From an uncultured bacterium (GTDB lineage: Bacteria; Bacteroidota; Bacteroidia; Bacteroidales; Muribaculaceae): DNA of 64,000 nt. The DNA lies in the NCBI GenBank assembly GCA_905214735.1, contig CAJMNI010000002.1, positions 1-64,000 of the forward strand, read 5' to 3'. Made by a program: the position numbers and the translations under genes. Positions 1-7,215 of this stretch are shown here, piece by piece (the stretch's first letter is position 1; every line of letters starts with the position of its first letter). A model generated the notes under the pieces. That model was not told the origin of the DNA. It saw only the letters and a program-made list of their open reading frames with translations, and made no database searches.

Positions 1-240
1 ATATGTGCAACTTTTTCATTATAAATGTTTCAAGAAATTAATTCAACCAATAGGTCTCAGATTGATATTTTTCCCACAATTTTAGACCTTCTGAAAATCG
101 ATTACAAATATCTTGATACTAAATACACCGGCCTGGGCAAGAGCATTTTCTCTCATGGAGGCAACGTTGCCAATCCGACGAAACGAGACTATGAAATTTC
201 GGAAATGATCATAAGAGGAAACATCGGCGACTTCTTGTGA
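1..240 (+). pseudogene. 3' end of a sulfatase / LTA-synthase-like gene, apparently frameshifted
   Basis: The reading frame from position 25 to the stop at 238-240 contains SQIDIFPTILDLLKIDY followed by GLGKSIF and YEISEMIIRG. That order is typical of the C-terminal end of membrane-anchored sulfatase-fold phosphoglycerol or phosphoethanolamine transferases. Upstream in the same frame is a stop at 22-24. The third frame just before it reads FFIINVSR, which fits the residues expected ahead of the motif. The gene therefore appears to enter from the left window edge and to be broken by a frameshift near 33-42. The alternative is a short artefactual ORF starting at 25. Family assignment is moderately sure; the pseudogene call depends on the read quality of a few bases and on sequence left of the window. 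Confidence 0.5.
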
Positions 241-251
241 AACACGTTATA

Positions 252-273
252 ATTTACTCAAGTTTCGGATTTA
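252..273. repeat. Left arm of perfect 22-bp inverted repeat
   Basis: ATTTACTCAAGTTTCGGATT plus TA is present here and exactly reverse-complemented at 748-769. Allowing one mismatch extends the match to 27 bp (247-273 with 748-774). The arm lies 11 bp after the sulfatase remnant stop. Confidence 0.9.
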
Positions 274-277
274 GATT

Positions 278-637
278 TCAGGCCGCTTGAGCGAAAAGCC
301 TCAGGGCCTCGAGCCGCTTGTTATTGTTGATAACTTCGGTCAGAAGTTTTTCGGAGTCAGCCTCAAGGATTTCGGCAACGACCGCAATTACCTCAAAGAT
401 GATATCCCAGATTTTCTCAACCACCGTCAATTCATGGACACCCTCATAGATGTCCGCGAACAATCCGCCGATAGTGTCGTAGTCCATACTCCGCTTAATC
501 GAGGCAAGGAGGTTATAACGAATTATCACCAGCGACACATTCTCGACCATCTTTGAATATGCTTCAAATACGGAACTGCTTCTTTTTTCTGTGAAAAAAT
601 TGCGGAGTTCTGAGGGAATTTTTGTAATTTTGCTCAT
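278..637 (-). CDS. Hypothetical 119-residue helical protein inside an inverted-repeat cassette
   Basis: I do not recognise a family. The 119-residue product has no signal peptide or membrane segment. It is rich in Leu, Ile, Val and Glu and looks all-helical (for example VVEKIWDIIFEVIAVVAEIL at about residues 73-92, then a charged LLTEVINNNKRLEALRLF tail). It begins MSKITKIPSELRNFF from an ATG at 635-637. The only gene in its cassette, it is transcribed away from the downstream regulator. The 3' end lies 5 bp from the left 22-bp inverted-repeat arm and the upstream region runs to the right arm. A perfect 8-bp stem with a 5-nt loop (687-707) sits in the upstream region and could be an operator. 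The plus-strand ORF over the same bases is judged a shadow. Moderately sure it is a real gene. Confidence 0.6.
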   Translation of the reverse strand: MSKITKIPSELRNFFTEKRSSSVFEAYSKMVENVSLVIIRYNLLASIKRSMDYDTIGGLFADIYEGVHELTVVEKIWDIIFEVIAVVAEILEADSEKLLTEVINNNKRLEALRLFAQAA

Positions 638-686
638 GGCTTTGGCGTATTAGTAATTTTCGGATTGAACACCTCTAATTTACTAA

Positions 687-707
687 ATTTTCGTGACATA
701 CGAAAAT
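687..707. promoter_or_regulatory. Hairpin/palindrome upstream of the 278-637 gene
   Basis: ATTTTCGT at 687-694 pairs perfectly with ACGAAAAT at 700-707 around GACAT. It lies about 50 bp upstream of the minus-strand start at 637, where an operator or promoter would be expected. No protein partner can be named. Confidence 0.4.
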
Positions 708-747
708 CCCAAAGCCTTTTTTATTGCTCTTTTTCAAGCTGGCATTT

Positions 748-769
748 TAAATCCGAAACTTGAGTAAAT
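748..769. repeat. Right arm of perfect 22-bp inverted repeat
   Basis: Exact reverse complement of 252-273. The enclosed segment is 474 bp and carries the single minus-strand gene 278-637. This arm ends 25 bp before the start codon of the TPR-HTH regulator, so it lies in that gene's promoter or leader region. Confidence 0.9.
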
Positions 770-794
770 AATAAGCCTAATACGGAATTTGGAA

Positions 795-2450
795 ATGAGA
801 AAAATAATATATGTGCTATTAGTCATTGTCATTCTCACATCCTGCTCGGAATCGGGAATAAAACATGACAAGGGAATCAGCCAGGCAGAGCAACTGATGC
901 CTGGCAATCCGGACAGTGCATTGACAATTCTGGAGGCGATAGATCCGTCAGAAATCAAGGTAGACTCTTTAAAAGCAAAATTCCATTATCTTAGGGCTTT
1001 CGGTCACATGAAGAGTAACCGCTCCATGATTGGGGACTCATTGATTTCCTTTGCACACAATTATTATCGAGGCAAAGATATTGTGAAAGATCTGCGCAGC
1101 GGCTTGGCGCTGGCATGGTACAAATTTTGGGTCGGGGACACTCCGGGCTCCATCGCCATGCTTGACTCTCTTGCGGGGTTGCATGATGTGCCTGACTCGT
1201 TAATGGCACAGACACTTCGAATCCGCGTCTTACTCGGAGCCTCTGAGTATCAGGGGCAACAGATTATACAGCTTGCAAAAAGGCTTTATCAGCTGGAGAC
1301 TGATAGCCTCCGTCAGATTGAAGCGAAGTATATGCTTATGGGTGGATACCTATATGCCGGCAAGGTAGACTCTGCTTTAAATATAGAGACAGAACTTATC
1401 GACTATGCCCGCAGGCACAAGTTGGGCGACTGGGAGTTTCAGTGTACAATCGAACGCACTCAACTTCTCAGTGAATCCGGACGTGAAAATGAAAGCGACA
1501 GCCTTATCAACAAGATATTCAGCATGGCCGGTGAGGACAATGGAGCCGCCGACCAGCTTAATTTCCAACGCGCCATCAATGACCTGAACCGTGGAGATGT
1601 AGCTCGTGCCGCCCACCATCTCGCAATCGCCGACAGTCTTGCTTACAAAATGAGAGGCGATGATGACGCTTACTTCCGCAGCTATAGCAATATGCTTCAT
1701 GCTGTAATTGATGTCAAACGGACCGGACGCATAAAGCTGATGCAGATAGCCGGGCTAAATAATCGTATGAACGAACGGTTCAACCGCATGAAGGCATCGC
1801 AGTGGGAGTCTGAACGCGGTGCGCTGGCACAACAGAACCGCGCGTTAGAACTGAAAGCCGAAAGCCGACAAAAGACCGTGATTATTCTTATCATCGGCAT
1901 CGCGGCAATTCTGATACTCGGCTGCAGTGCATGGATCATCAGAGTCCGACGTCAGCGCGAGCGCGATAACGAGGAGCGTATTGAAGCGCTGCAGAAAATG
2001 GTGGACGAATACAGAGCCACACCTATGCAGGACCCCGGCACTACAGATTTATCTGCTCTCCGCGGCGCGATGCTCAAGCAGCTGGGCATTATCAAGATGG
2101 TGGCAGAGACTCCCACCGAACAGAACCGCGAGATGCTACGTAAAATCTCTTCCATCGATGGCGAAACCAATGGCGAACTCGTTGATTGGGGGAAGGTATT
2201 CGAGATGATCGACAACCTTTATGCCGGGTTTTATAGTAAACTTCACCGACAATATGGAGATCAACTCACACCGAAAGAGGAGCAGATTATCGTTCTGATG
2301 GTAGCCGGATTCTCGACAAAAGAGATTAGCGTGATAACAGGTCAGACAACCTCCACAATCTATGTCCGCAAATCGTCTATACGAAAGAAGCTCGGAGTGC
2401 CCGAAAAGGAAGATATTGTGGAGTTCCTCATAAACCGGAACAAGGATTAA
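795..2450 (+). CDS. Membrane-spanning TPR regulator with C-terminal LuxR-type HTH
   Basis: A 551-residue protein with a lipoprotein-type signal (MRKIIYVLLVIVILTSC, Cys17). A long helical TPR-like region covers about residues 25-330, followed by one hydrophobic segment at about 359-380 (TVIILIIGIAAILILGCSAW), a charged coiled linker, and an HTH at about 490-551. The HTH begins LTPKEEQIIVLMVAGFSTKE, like LuxR/GerE domains. Bacteroidetes have many such TPR-TM-HTH proteins. The layout suggests a periplasmic sensor part and a cytoplasmic DNA-binding part, but the ligand is unknown. ATG 795 is preferred over the in-frame TTG at 789 because GGAA lies just before it and the signal peptide then starts cleanly. 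Downstream are four ATTAAGAC motifs and a promoter for a lipoprotein/outer-membrane barrel pair, the likely target. Family sure; target inferred. Confidence 0.8.
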   Translation: MRKIIYVLLVIVILTSCSESGIKHDKGISQAEQLMPGNPDSALTILEAIDPSEIKVDSLKAKFHYLRAFGHMKSNRSMIGDSLISFAHNYYRGKDIVKDLRSGLALAWYKFWVGDTPGSIAMLDSLAGLHDVPDSLMAQTLRIRVLLGASEYQGQQIIQLAKRLYQLETDSLRQIEAKYMLMGGYLYAGKVDSALNIETELIDYARRHKLGDWEFQCTIERTQLLSESGRENESDSLINKIFSMAGEDNGAADQLNFQRAINDLNRGDVARAAHHLAIADSLAYKMRGDDDAYFRSYSNMLHAVIDVKRTGRIKLMQIAGLNNRMNERFNRMKASQWESERGALAQQNRALELKAESRQKTVIILIIGIAAILILGCSAWIIRVRRQRERDNEERIEALQKMVDEYRATPMQDPGTTDLSALRGAMLKQLGIIKMVAETPTEQNREMLRKISSIDGETNGELVDWGKVFEMIDNLYAGFYSKLHRQYGDQLTPKEEQIIVLMVAGFSTKEISVITGQTTSTIYVRKSSIRKKLGVPEKEDIVEFLINRNKD

Positions 2451-2539
2451 GACCCCATTAAGACAGCACAAGGCTTCATTAAGACTTTTAAGAGATGCAA
2501 TCCCTGATTTTCAGCGGGTTGCATCTTGTGTATTAAGAC
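2446..2539 (+). repeat. Four ATTAAGAC direct repeats upstream of the 2572 promoter
   Basis: ATTAAGAC occurs at 2446-2453, 2457-2464, 2478-2485 and 2532-2539, with start-to-start spacings of 11, 21 and 54 bp. Copies 3 and 4 share the longer ATTAAGACTTTTA. The last copy ends 7 bp before the -33 box. The 11- and 21-bp spacings are close to whole helical turns, as for an activator that binds repeatedly. The assignment to the adjacent HTH protein is inference. Confidence 0.6.
2493..2526 (+). terminator. Hairpin after the TPR-HTH regulator
   Basis: AGATGCAA-T-CCC (2493-2504) pairs with GGGTTGCATCT (2516-2526), with one bulged T and an 11-nt loop. It lies between the regulator stop and the next promoter. 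There is no strong T tract, so terminator activity is uncertain. It could instead act as a DNA structure between repeat copies 3 and 4. Confidence 0.4.
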
Positions 2540-2546
2540 TTTTATA

Positions 2547-2619
2547 TTTGGTGTTAAAATCGTTTTGGATGTAATTTTGCATCAGTAATCGTCGCAAGAC
2601 GCTTTGCCTCCGGGCAAAG
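2547..2619 (+). promoter_or_regulatory. Bacteroidetes promoter and leader hairpin for the 2644-5383 operon
   Basis: -33 TTTG at 2547-2550, a 21-bp spacer and -7 TAATTTTG at 2572-2579 predict a start near 2584. The leader contains a perfect 7-bp stem, CTTTGCC (2602-2608) and GGCAAAG (2613-2619), with loop TCCG. The first gene starts at 2644. Confidence 0.75.
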
Positions 2620-2643
2620 AAAATCATTAAAACCTGATGTGAA

Positions 2644-3060
2644 ATGAAGACAATAAACTACGCTCTCGCGCTAATCATTCTGATGGTGTCATTCGCCATC
2701 GCTTCATGTTCTCCAAGAAAAGGAGAGCTGCGTGACAGGAATCTTAAACAGGCGACTCTTGCCCTTCTTGACTCCGTTCCCGGCATCCAGTACGTAGGCA
2801 AGTCATATGCTCGTGAACTTGATGGTGACAAATTCCAGACAGTGATTATATGCTATGTCACTGATTCTGTCGGCAACCGCACTGAATATAATGCGCGTGT
2901 CACTACCAATGATGACTGCTCAGAGATTTATTCATGGGAGGAAATGGACGCCCAGATCCTCGGCGACGTCAAACAAAAGGTGAACGATAAAATGGAAGAA
3001 AAAGGCATCGACTTGGACGGCAGCCTGATAGATGCTCTTATTGAACTTAGAAAAAAATAA
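2644..3060 (+). CDS. Small lipoprotein of unknown function
   Basis: A 138-residue protein with a clear lipoprotein signal (lipobox AIASC, Cys22), so it is probably membrane-anchored and faces the periplasm or cell surface. The mature part is soluble and charged. It has a predicted beta-rich middle (FQTVIICYVTDSVGNRTEY) and a helical, Lys-rich tail ending LIDALIELRKK. No catalytic motif is visible and I do not recognise the family. It is the first gene after the 2572 promoter and is followed 13 bp later by the outer-membrane barrel, so the two are very likely co-transcribed and may act together at the outer membrane. Codon use and base composition are AT-rich like the rest of the 0.8-5.5 kb block. 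Confidence 0.75.
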   Translation: MKTINYALALIILMVSFAIASCSPRKGELRDRNLKQATLALLDSVPGIQYVGKSYARELDGDKFQTVIICYVTDSVGNRTEYNARVTTNDDCSEIYSWEEMDAQILGDVKQKVNDKMEEKGIDLDGSLIDALIELRKK

Positions 3061-3073
3061 ATAAAGCCGCTAT

Positions 3074-5383
3074 ATGAAAAAGATTTTTACTCTCATAATG
3101 GTATTTATGGCCGTGGCAACGGTCTATGGACGTGAAATTACCGGTAAAGTTGTTGGGGAAAACGATGCTCCCCTCGACTATGCCAACGTAGTGTTGTACC
3201 GCGACTCAACCTATATTACCGGTACTGTCACCGACCAAGCCGGTATGTTCTCTATCCCTACCGATGTCGCCGGAAGTCTCACTGCAAAATGTTCTTTTGT
3301 CGGATATGAAATCACCGTAGTCCAGGTCCCTGCTTCGGACTATCTGGGGACAATCAAGCTTACTCCTTCTACGGTGGAGCTTGGAGAAGTGGTGGTCCGT
3401 GCCACACGACCCTCAACGACGATGAAAGGAAATGCACTCGTCACCAATGTCGAGGGAAGCTCGCTCGCCATCGCAGGTACAGCCAACGACGTGTTGACAC
3501 GTGTGCCGATGGTGGTGGAGAATGACGGAAAACTGGAAGTATTCGGCAAAGGAGCACCTGCAATCTACATCAACGGTCGCAAGGTCAACGACCTTCAGGA
3601 ACTATCACAGCTCAATTCTAACGACATAAAGAATGTCTCTGTCATTACCAATCCGGGAGCCTCTTATGCGGCTAATGTGAAATCTGTAATCATCATCCGG
3701 ACGAAACCGCCGAAAGGCGAGGGATTCAGCGGCACCCTCCGTACCGATAACGGCTTCCATTACTATTTCCGTACCGGAAACTCAATCGACCTGAAATACC
3801 GTACCCGCGGACTCGAAGTGTTCGCAAACTACGGCTGGTGGTACGGTGATAACCGCAACGACCGTCTTAACGACATGACGACCACGACACCGGCAGGAAG
3901 ATATAACCAGTCGATCCGCACAATATGGCGAGAGAATTATAACGATATGACTGGAAAAGTCGGCTTTTCCTTCATGTTCAATGACAAGCACAGCATCGGC
4001 GCATATTATCAGAACAGCTGGAACCGCCACTGCACCACCGGGACAATTCCGAATGAAGTCTGGCTGAACGGCGCATTGCTTGACCGCTATAATTCTGACG
4101 TAAACAATAGATCAACGGCACTCCCGCGCCATAATGTCAATCTTTATTATAACGGCTTTGTCGGCAAATTCACTTTCGATTTTAATGCGGATTTTCTTTG
4201 GTATAAAAACCGTGAGCTTTCATTGAGTGACGAACTCAGCGAGATGGGTGATGACCGCAATGTCAGCACTGAATCGACCAACCGCAACCGAATGTTTGCA
4301 GAAAAATTAGTTGTCAGTCATCCTCTCTGGCAGGGTCAGATAAGGTTTGGCGAGGAATACACGAATACGCGCACTACAAATCTTTTTACAGCAAACATCC
4401 CCGAAGTATCGGATGCAGATAACCGTGTAGATGAAAGCAATATCGCCGCTTTTGTAGAGTTTGCAAGGCAATTCGGACGCTTCAACATAGGAGTTGGACT
4501 CCGTTACGAACATGTCAAATTCGATTACTACGAGATGGGAGAGCATCGTGACAGCCAAAGCAAGACCTATAACAATCTGTTCCCTTCGCTGAATGTCTCC
4601 ACTCAGATAGGTAATGTGCGTATGGGACTGAACTACTCAGGCAAAACTGTTCGACCCGGCTACGGTCAGCTCGACGGAGCCGTCAGCTATATCAACCGTC
4701 TCACTTATGAGACCGGCAATCCATATCTTAAACCCACAAAAATTCAGACTGTGGAATATATGGCACAGTGGCGTCAGTTCTTCGCTCAGTTGTCTTATAC
4801 ATACTTCAAGGACGGTGTATACTACATTACAGAGCCTTACGGAGTAGATGGCGAAGCAACCATCATCCGCACTGCCAATTTGGATCACCGCCATTATCTT
4901 CAGGCATTTGTCGGCGGTCAGTTCAAAGTCGGAGTATGGTCGCCTCGCGTTAATATCGGCATGATGAAGCAATGGCTCACACTGCCGGTAGACGGCAAGC
5001 CGATGAAAATGAATACTCCGGGATTTCTTTTCCAATGGCAGAACGCGATTCATCTCCCTTTGGACATCTGGCTCAACGTAGACGCTCAACTGATGACCCA
5101 CATGTGGGACAACAACATGAAAGTCTCGAATACTCCCTGGTATGTCACTGCCAAGATTTACAAGGGATTCTTCAACAACACTTTCAGCGTCACTCTCGAA
5201 GCTATAGACCTGTTCAACACCTCATGTAATGATGCTGTGATGTTTAACGATGCAGTGAAACTGGCTCAGAAAAATTATTCGTCCGGACGGTCGGTGATGC
5301 TCACCCTCCAGTATCGCTTCAACACCACCCGCGACCGATACCGTGGCACCGGTGCAGGCAACTTCGAAAAATCACGCTTTTAA
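3074..5383 (+). CDS. Outer-membrane beta-barrel with N-terminal carboxypeptidase-regulatory-like domain
   Basis: A 769-residue protein. Residues 1-19 are a signal peptide (ending AVATVYG). Residues 20-105 form a CarboxypepD_reg-like Ig fold (ITGKVVGENDAPLDYANVVL). A plug-like section follows at about 110-215, including GAPAIYINGRKV and ISVITNPGASYAANVKSVI-like text. The remainder, to a C-terminal Phe, is a long series of alternating aromatic strands typical of outer-membrane barrels (PF14905-like OMP_b-brl_3 family). These are TonB-dependent-receptor relatives without a SusD partner, and the substrate cannot be predicted. It follows a lipoprotein by 13 bp and precedes a broken small secreted gene. 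The upstream TPR-HTH protein probably controls it. Fold and location are sure, function open. Confidence 0.85.
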   Translation: MKKIFTLIMVFMAVATVYGREITGKVVGENDAPLDYANVVLYRDSTYITGTVTDQAGMFSIPTDVAGSLTAKCSFVGYEITVVQVPASDYLGTIKLTPSTVELGEVVVRATRPSTTMKGNALVTNVEGSSLAIAGTANDVLTRVPMVVENDGKLEVFGKGAPAIYINGRKVNDLQELSQLNSNDIKNVSVITNPGASYAANVKSVIIIRTKPPKGEGFSGTLRTDNGFHYYFRTGNSIDLKYRTRGLEVFANYGWWYGDNRNDRLNDMTTTTPAGRYNQSIRTIWRENYNDMTGKVGFSFMFNDKHSIGAYYQNSWNRHCTTGTIPNEVWLNGALLDRYNSDVNNRSTALPRHNVNLYYNGFVGKFTFDFNADFLWYKNRELSLSDELSEMGDDRNVSTESTNRNRMFAEKLVVSHPLWQGQIRFGEEYTNTRTTNLFTANIPEVSDADNRVDESNIAAFVEFARQFGRFNIGVGLRYEHVKFDYYEMGEHRDSQSKTYNNLFPSLNVSTQIGNVRMGLNYSGKTVRPGYGQLDGAVSYINRLTYETGNPYLKPTKIQTVEYMAQWRQFFAQLSYTYFKDGVYYITEPYGVDGEATIIRTANLDHRHYLQAFVGGQFKVGVWSPRVNIGMMKQWLTLPVDGKPMKMNTPGFLFQWQNAIHLPLDIWLNVDAQLMTHMWDNNMKVSNTPWYVTAKIYKGFFNNTFSVTLEAIDLFNTSCNDAVMFNDAVKLAQKNYSSGRSVMLTLQYRFNTTRDRYRGTGAGNFEKSRF

Positions 5384-5393
5384 ACCTCATGAT

Positions 5394-5657
5394 ATGAAAC
5401 ATCTTATATTCATAACTCTTGTTATGCTGTTCTGTGTGACAGCGTATGCAAAGCCTCATGGTCAGGGATTCAACAACTACGATGACAAGGTGACAATAGT
5501 TTTTACCGATGATGACGCAAAAAAAATGGATATTCCGTTACCGATGTGAAGTTTATTCCTACTTGGAATGGCACAGAATATCCGGCAACTTCGGTCAAGA
5601 CTACGGTAAAGTGGAAAAACCGGGGCGGCGACTGTTCGGTTTCTGTCCATATTTTGA
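5394..5657 (+). pseudogene. Small secreted protein gene, frameshifted at an A8 tract and cut at its 3' end
   Basis: Starts ATGAAACATC at 5394 with a good signal peptide (MKHLIFITLVMLFCVTAYA). Mature residues run to DDAKKMDIPLPM and a stop at 5547-5549. At the run of eight A (5519-5526) one extra A would continue into the frame reading KKNGYSVTDVKFIPTWNGTE and TTVKWKNRGGDCSVSVH, which looks like real protein sequence. So the gene is frameshifted, phase-variable by slippage, or carries a sequencing error. The continued frame then runs into AT-rich, 7-bp-repetitive DNA (5651 onward) and a hydrolase remnant, so its natural C terminus also appears lost. It follows the barrel gene by 10 bp and probably belonged to its operon. 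Confidence 0.6.
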
Positions 5658-5717
5658 ATTTTGAATTATTCCTCCAAATTACTAAAATTGTGACTAAGAG
5701 CACGCAGGAGGGGACAG

Positions 5718-5885
5718 AAATCCGAACTGCTCGATTCGGCCATGACAGCCAAAGGCGTCACCCACCGCTACGTGCAGTTCAAGACCGGCGGCCACGGTTT
5801 CGGAGCCGACCCCAAGAAGACCACGGCGGAGGCCATCGCCTGGAAAGATGATTTTATCAACTGGTTAAAGAATCTGTTCGAATGA
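5718..5885 (+). pseudogene. C-terminal remnant of an alpha/beta-hydrolase (esterase/peptidase)
   Basis: The frame ending at the stop 5883-5885 reads KSELLDSAMTAKGVTHRYVQ, then FKTGGHGFG, then a helix ending INWLKNLFE. This is the usual end of acetylxylan-esterase or S9-peptidase-type alpha/beta-hydrolases, including the catalytic His in GGHGF. The frame is open only from 5694, and nothing upstream encodes the nucleophile domain, so about three quarters of the gene is missing. Its stop overlaps the ATG of the next gene as ATGA (5882-5885), the signature of an old co-translated operon. The gene was therefore cut by whatever placed the AT-rich block on its left. It could still be transcribed but is unlikely to be functional. 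Confidence 0.7.
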
Positions 5886-7189
5886 AATATTCACACGAAG
5901 ATATAGAATTCTGCCCTGTGGCAGAGATCGAGGAGTATCAGAACGAACATCTGCGGGAAGCCCTCGCTTATCTCGCGGCCAACTCACCGTTCTATCAGAG
6001 GATGTTCCGCGAAAACGGCATCGACATCAGCGAAATCCGCGAGATCGCCGACCTGCAGAAGATCCCTTTCACCGAGAAGAAAGACCTGCAGCTCCACAAC
6101 AATGATTTTCTCTGCGTTCCGGCGGCGAAGATCGTGGATTATATCACCACGTCGGGCACGCTTGGCGACCCGGTGACCTTCGGCTGCACCGACAAAGACC
6201 TGGAACGCCTCGCCTACAACGAGAAGAAATCATTTGAATGCGCCGGAGTGCATCCCGGAAATATAGTGCAGCTCATGACCACGCTCGACAAGCGGTTTAT
6301 GGCCGGCCTGGCCTATTTCCTCGGCATCCGGAAACTGGGAGCGAGCATCATCCGCGTGGGCAACGGCATGCCCGAACTCCAATGGGACACGATCCGGAGG
6401 CTCCGCCCCGACACGCTGATGTGCGTGCCGTCGTTTATCCTGCGGCTGATCGATTATGCGGAGCAGAACAATATCGACTATCGCAATTCGAGCGTGAAGC
6501 GGATCATCGGCATCGGCGAGGGACTGCGCGAACAGGATTTCTCCCTCAACCTCCTCGGCAAACGCATCAGGGAGAAATGGGACGTGGAGCTCTTCGCCAC
6601 CTATTCCTCCACCGAAATGGGTGCGACGTTCTCCGAATGCCCCAACGGCTGCGGCGGCCACGTGCATCCGGAGCTGATCATCGTGGAAATCATAGGCGAC
6701 GACAACCGTCCGGTGAAGGATGGCGAGGTCGGCGAAGTGGTGGTGACCACGCTCGGCGTTGAAGGCATGCCCCTGCTGCGGTTCCGCACCGGCGACATGA
6801 GCAGCAAGATCACCGACCGCTGCGCCTGCGGCCGATATTCCTTCCGCCTCACGCCGCTCGTGGGCCGCAAAAACAACATGATCAAGCTGAAAGGAACTAC
6901 TATCTATCCGCCGGCGATCAACGATGTGCTCGACAACACCCCCTACGTGGTGAACTATGTGGTGGTGGTGCAGAACAGTTTCGCCGGCACCGACGAGGTT
7001 GTGGTCAAGGCCGGAGTGGCTTCCCGCCCACCCTTCGACATCATCAAGGACCTCAAAGACCGCTTCCGCTCCAAGATCCGCGTGGCTCCGATCGTGGAGA
7101 TTCTCTCTCCGGAAGACGTCAACCGGCTCAACAACCCCGCCAACAACCGGAAACCGATCAAATTCATCGACAACCGCCACAAAAACTGA
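5882..7189 (+). CDS. PaaK-like phenylacetate-CoA ligase / AMP-binding acyl-CoA synthetase
   Basis: A 435-residue member of the adenylate-forming ligase family, close to phenylacetate-CoA ligase in length. Visible motifs are the P-loop-like TTSGTLGDPVTFG (about residues 87-100), YSSTEMGATF (about 241-250), a Cys-rich insert SECPNGCGGH that could bind a metal, LLRFRTGDMS (about 298-308), CACGRYSFRLTPLVGRK and a C-terminal domain with IKLKGTTIYPP. It should activate a carboxylic acid to acyl-AMP and then to a CoA thioester. The true acid is unknown, and phenylacetate catabolism genes are absent. The start overlaps the stop of the hydrolase remnant, and an MMPL exporter follows 26 bp later. This pairing resembles parts of aryl-polyene or other lipid-export clusters. 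Family sure, substrate open. Confidence 0.85.
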   Translation: MKYSHEDIEFCPVAEIEEYQNEHLREALAYLAANSPFYQRMFRENGIDISEIREIADLQKIPFTEKKDLQLHNNDFLCVPAAKIVDYITTSGTLGDPVTFGCTDKDLERLAYNEKKSFECAGVHPGNIVQLMTTLDKRFMAGLAYFLGIRKLGASIIRVGNGMPELQWDTIRRLRPDTLMCVPSFILRLIDYAEQNNIDYRNSSVKRIIGIGEGLREQDFSLNLLGKRIREKWDVELFATYSSTEMGATFSECPNGCGGHVHPELIIVEIIGDDNRPVKDGEVGEVVVTTLGVEGMPLLRFRTGDMSSKITDRCACGRYSFRLTPLVGRKNNMIKLKGTTIYPPAINDVLDNTPYVVNYVVVVQNSFAGTDEVVVKAGVASRPPFDIIKDLKDRFRSKIRVAPIVEILSPEDVNRLNNPANNRKPIKFIDNRHKN

Positions 7190-7215
7190 ACCCGGCCATA
7201 TAGTATTCGTTTCCA

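Noticed and set aside
5343..5393. Upstream start for the small secreted gene
   Set aside because: It lies inside the barrel gene; the signal peptide begins at 5394.
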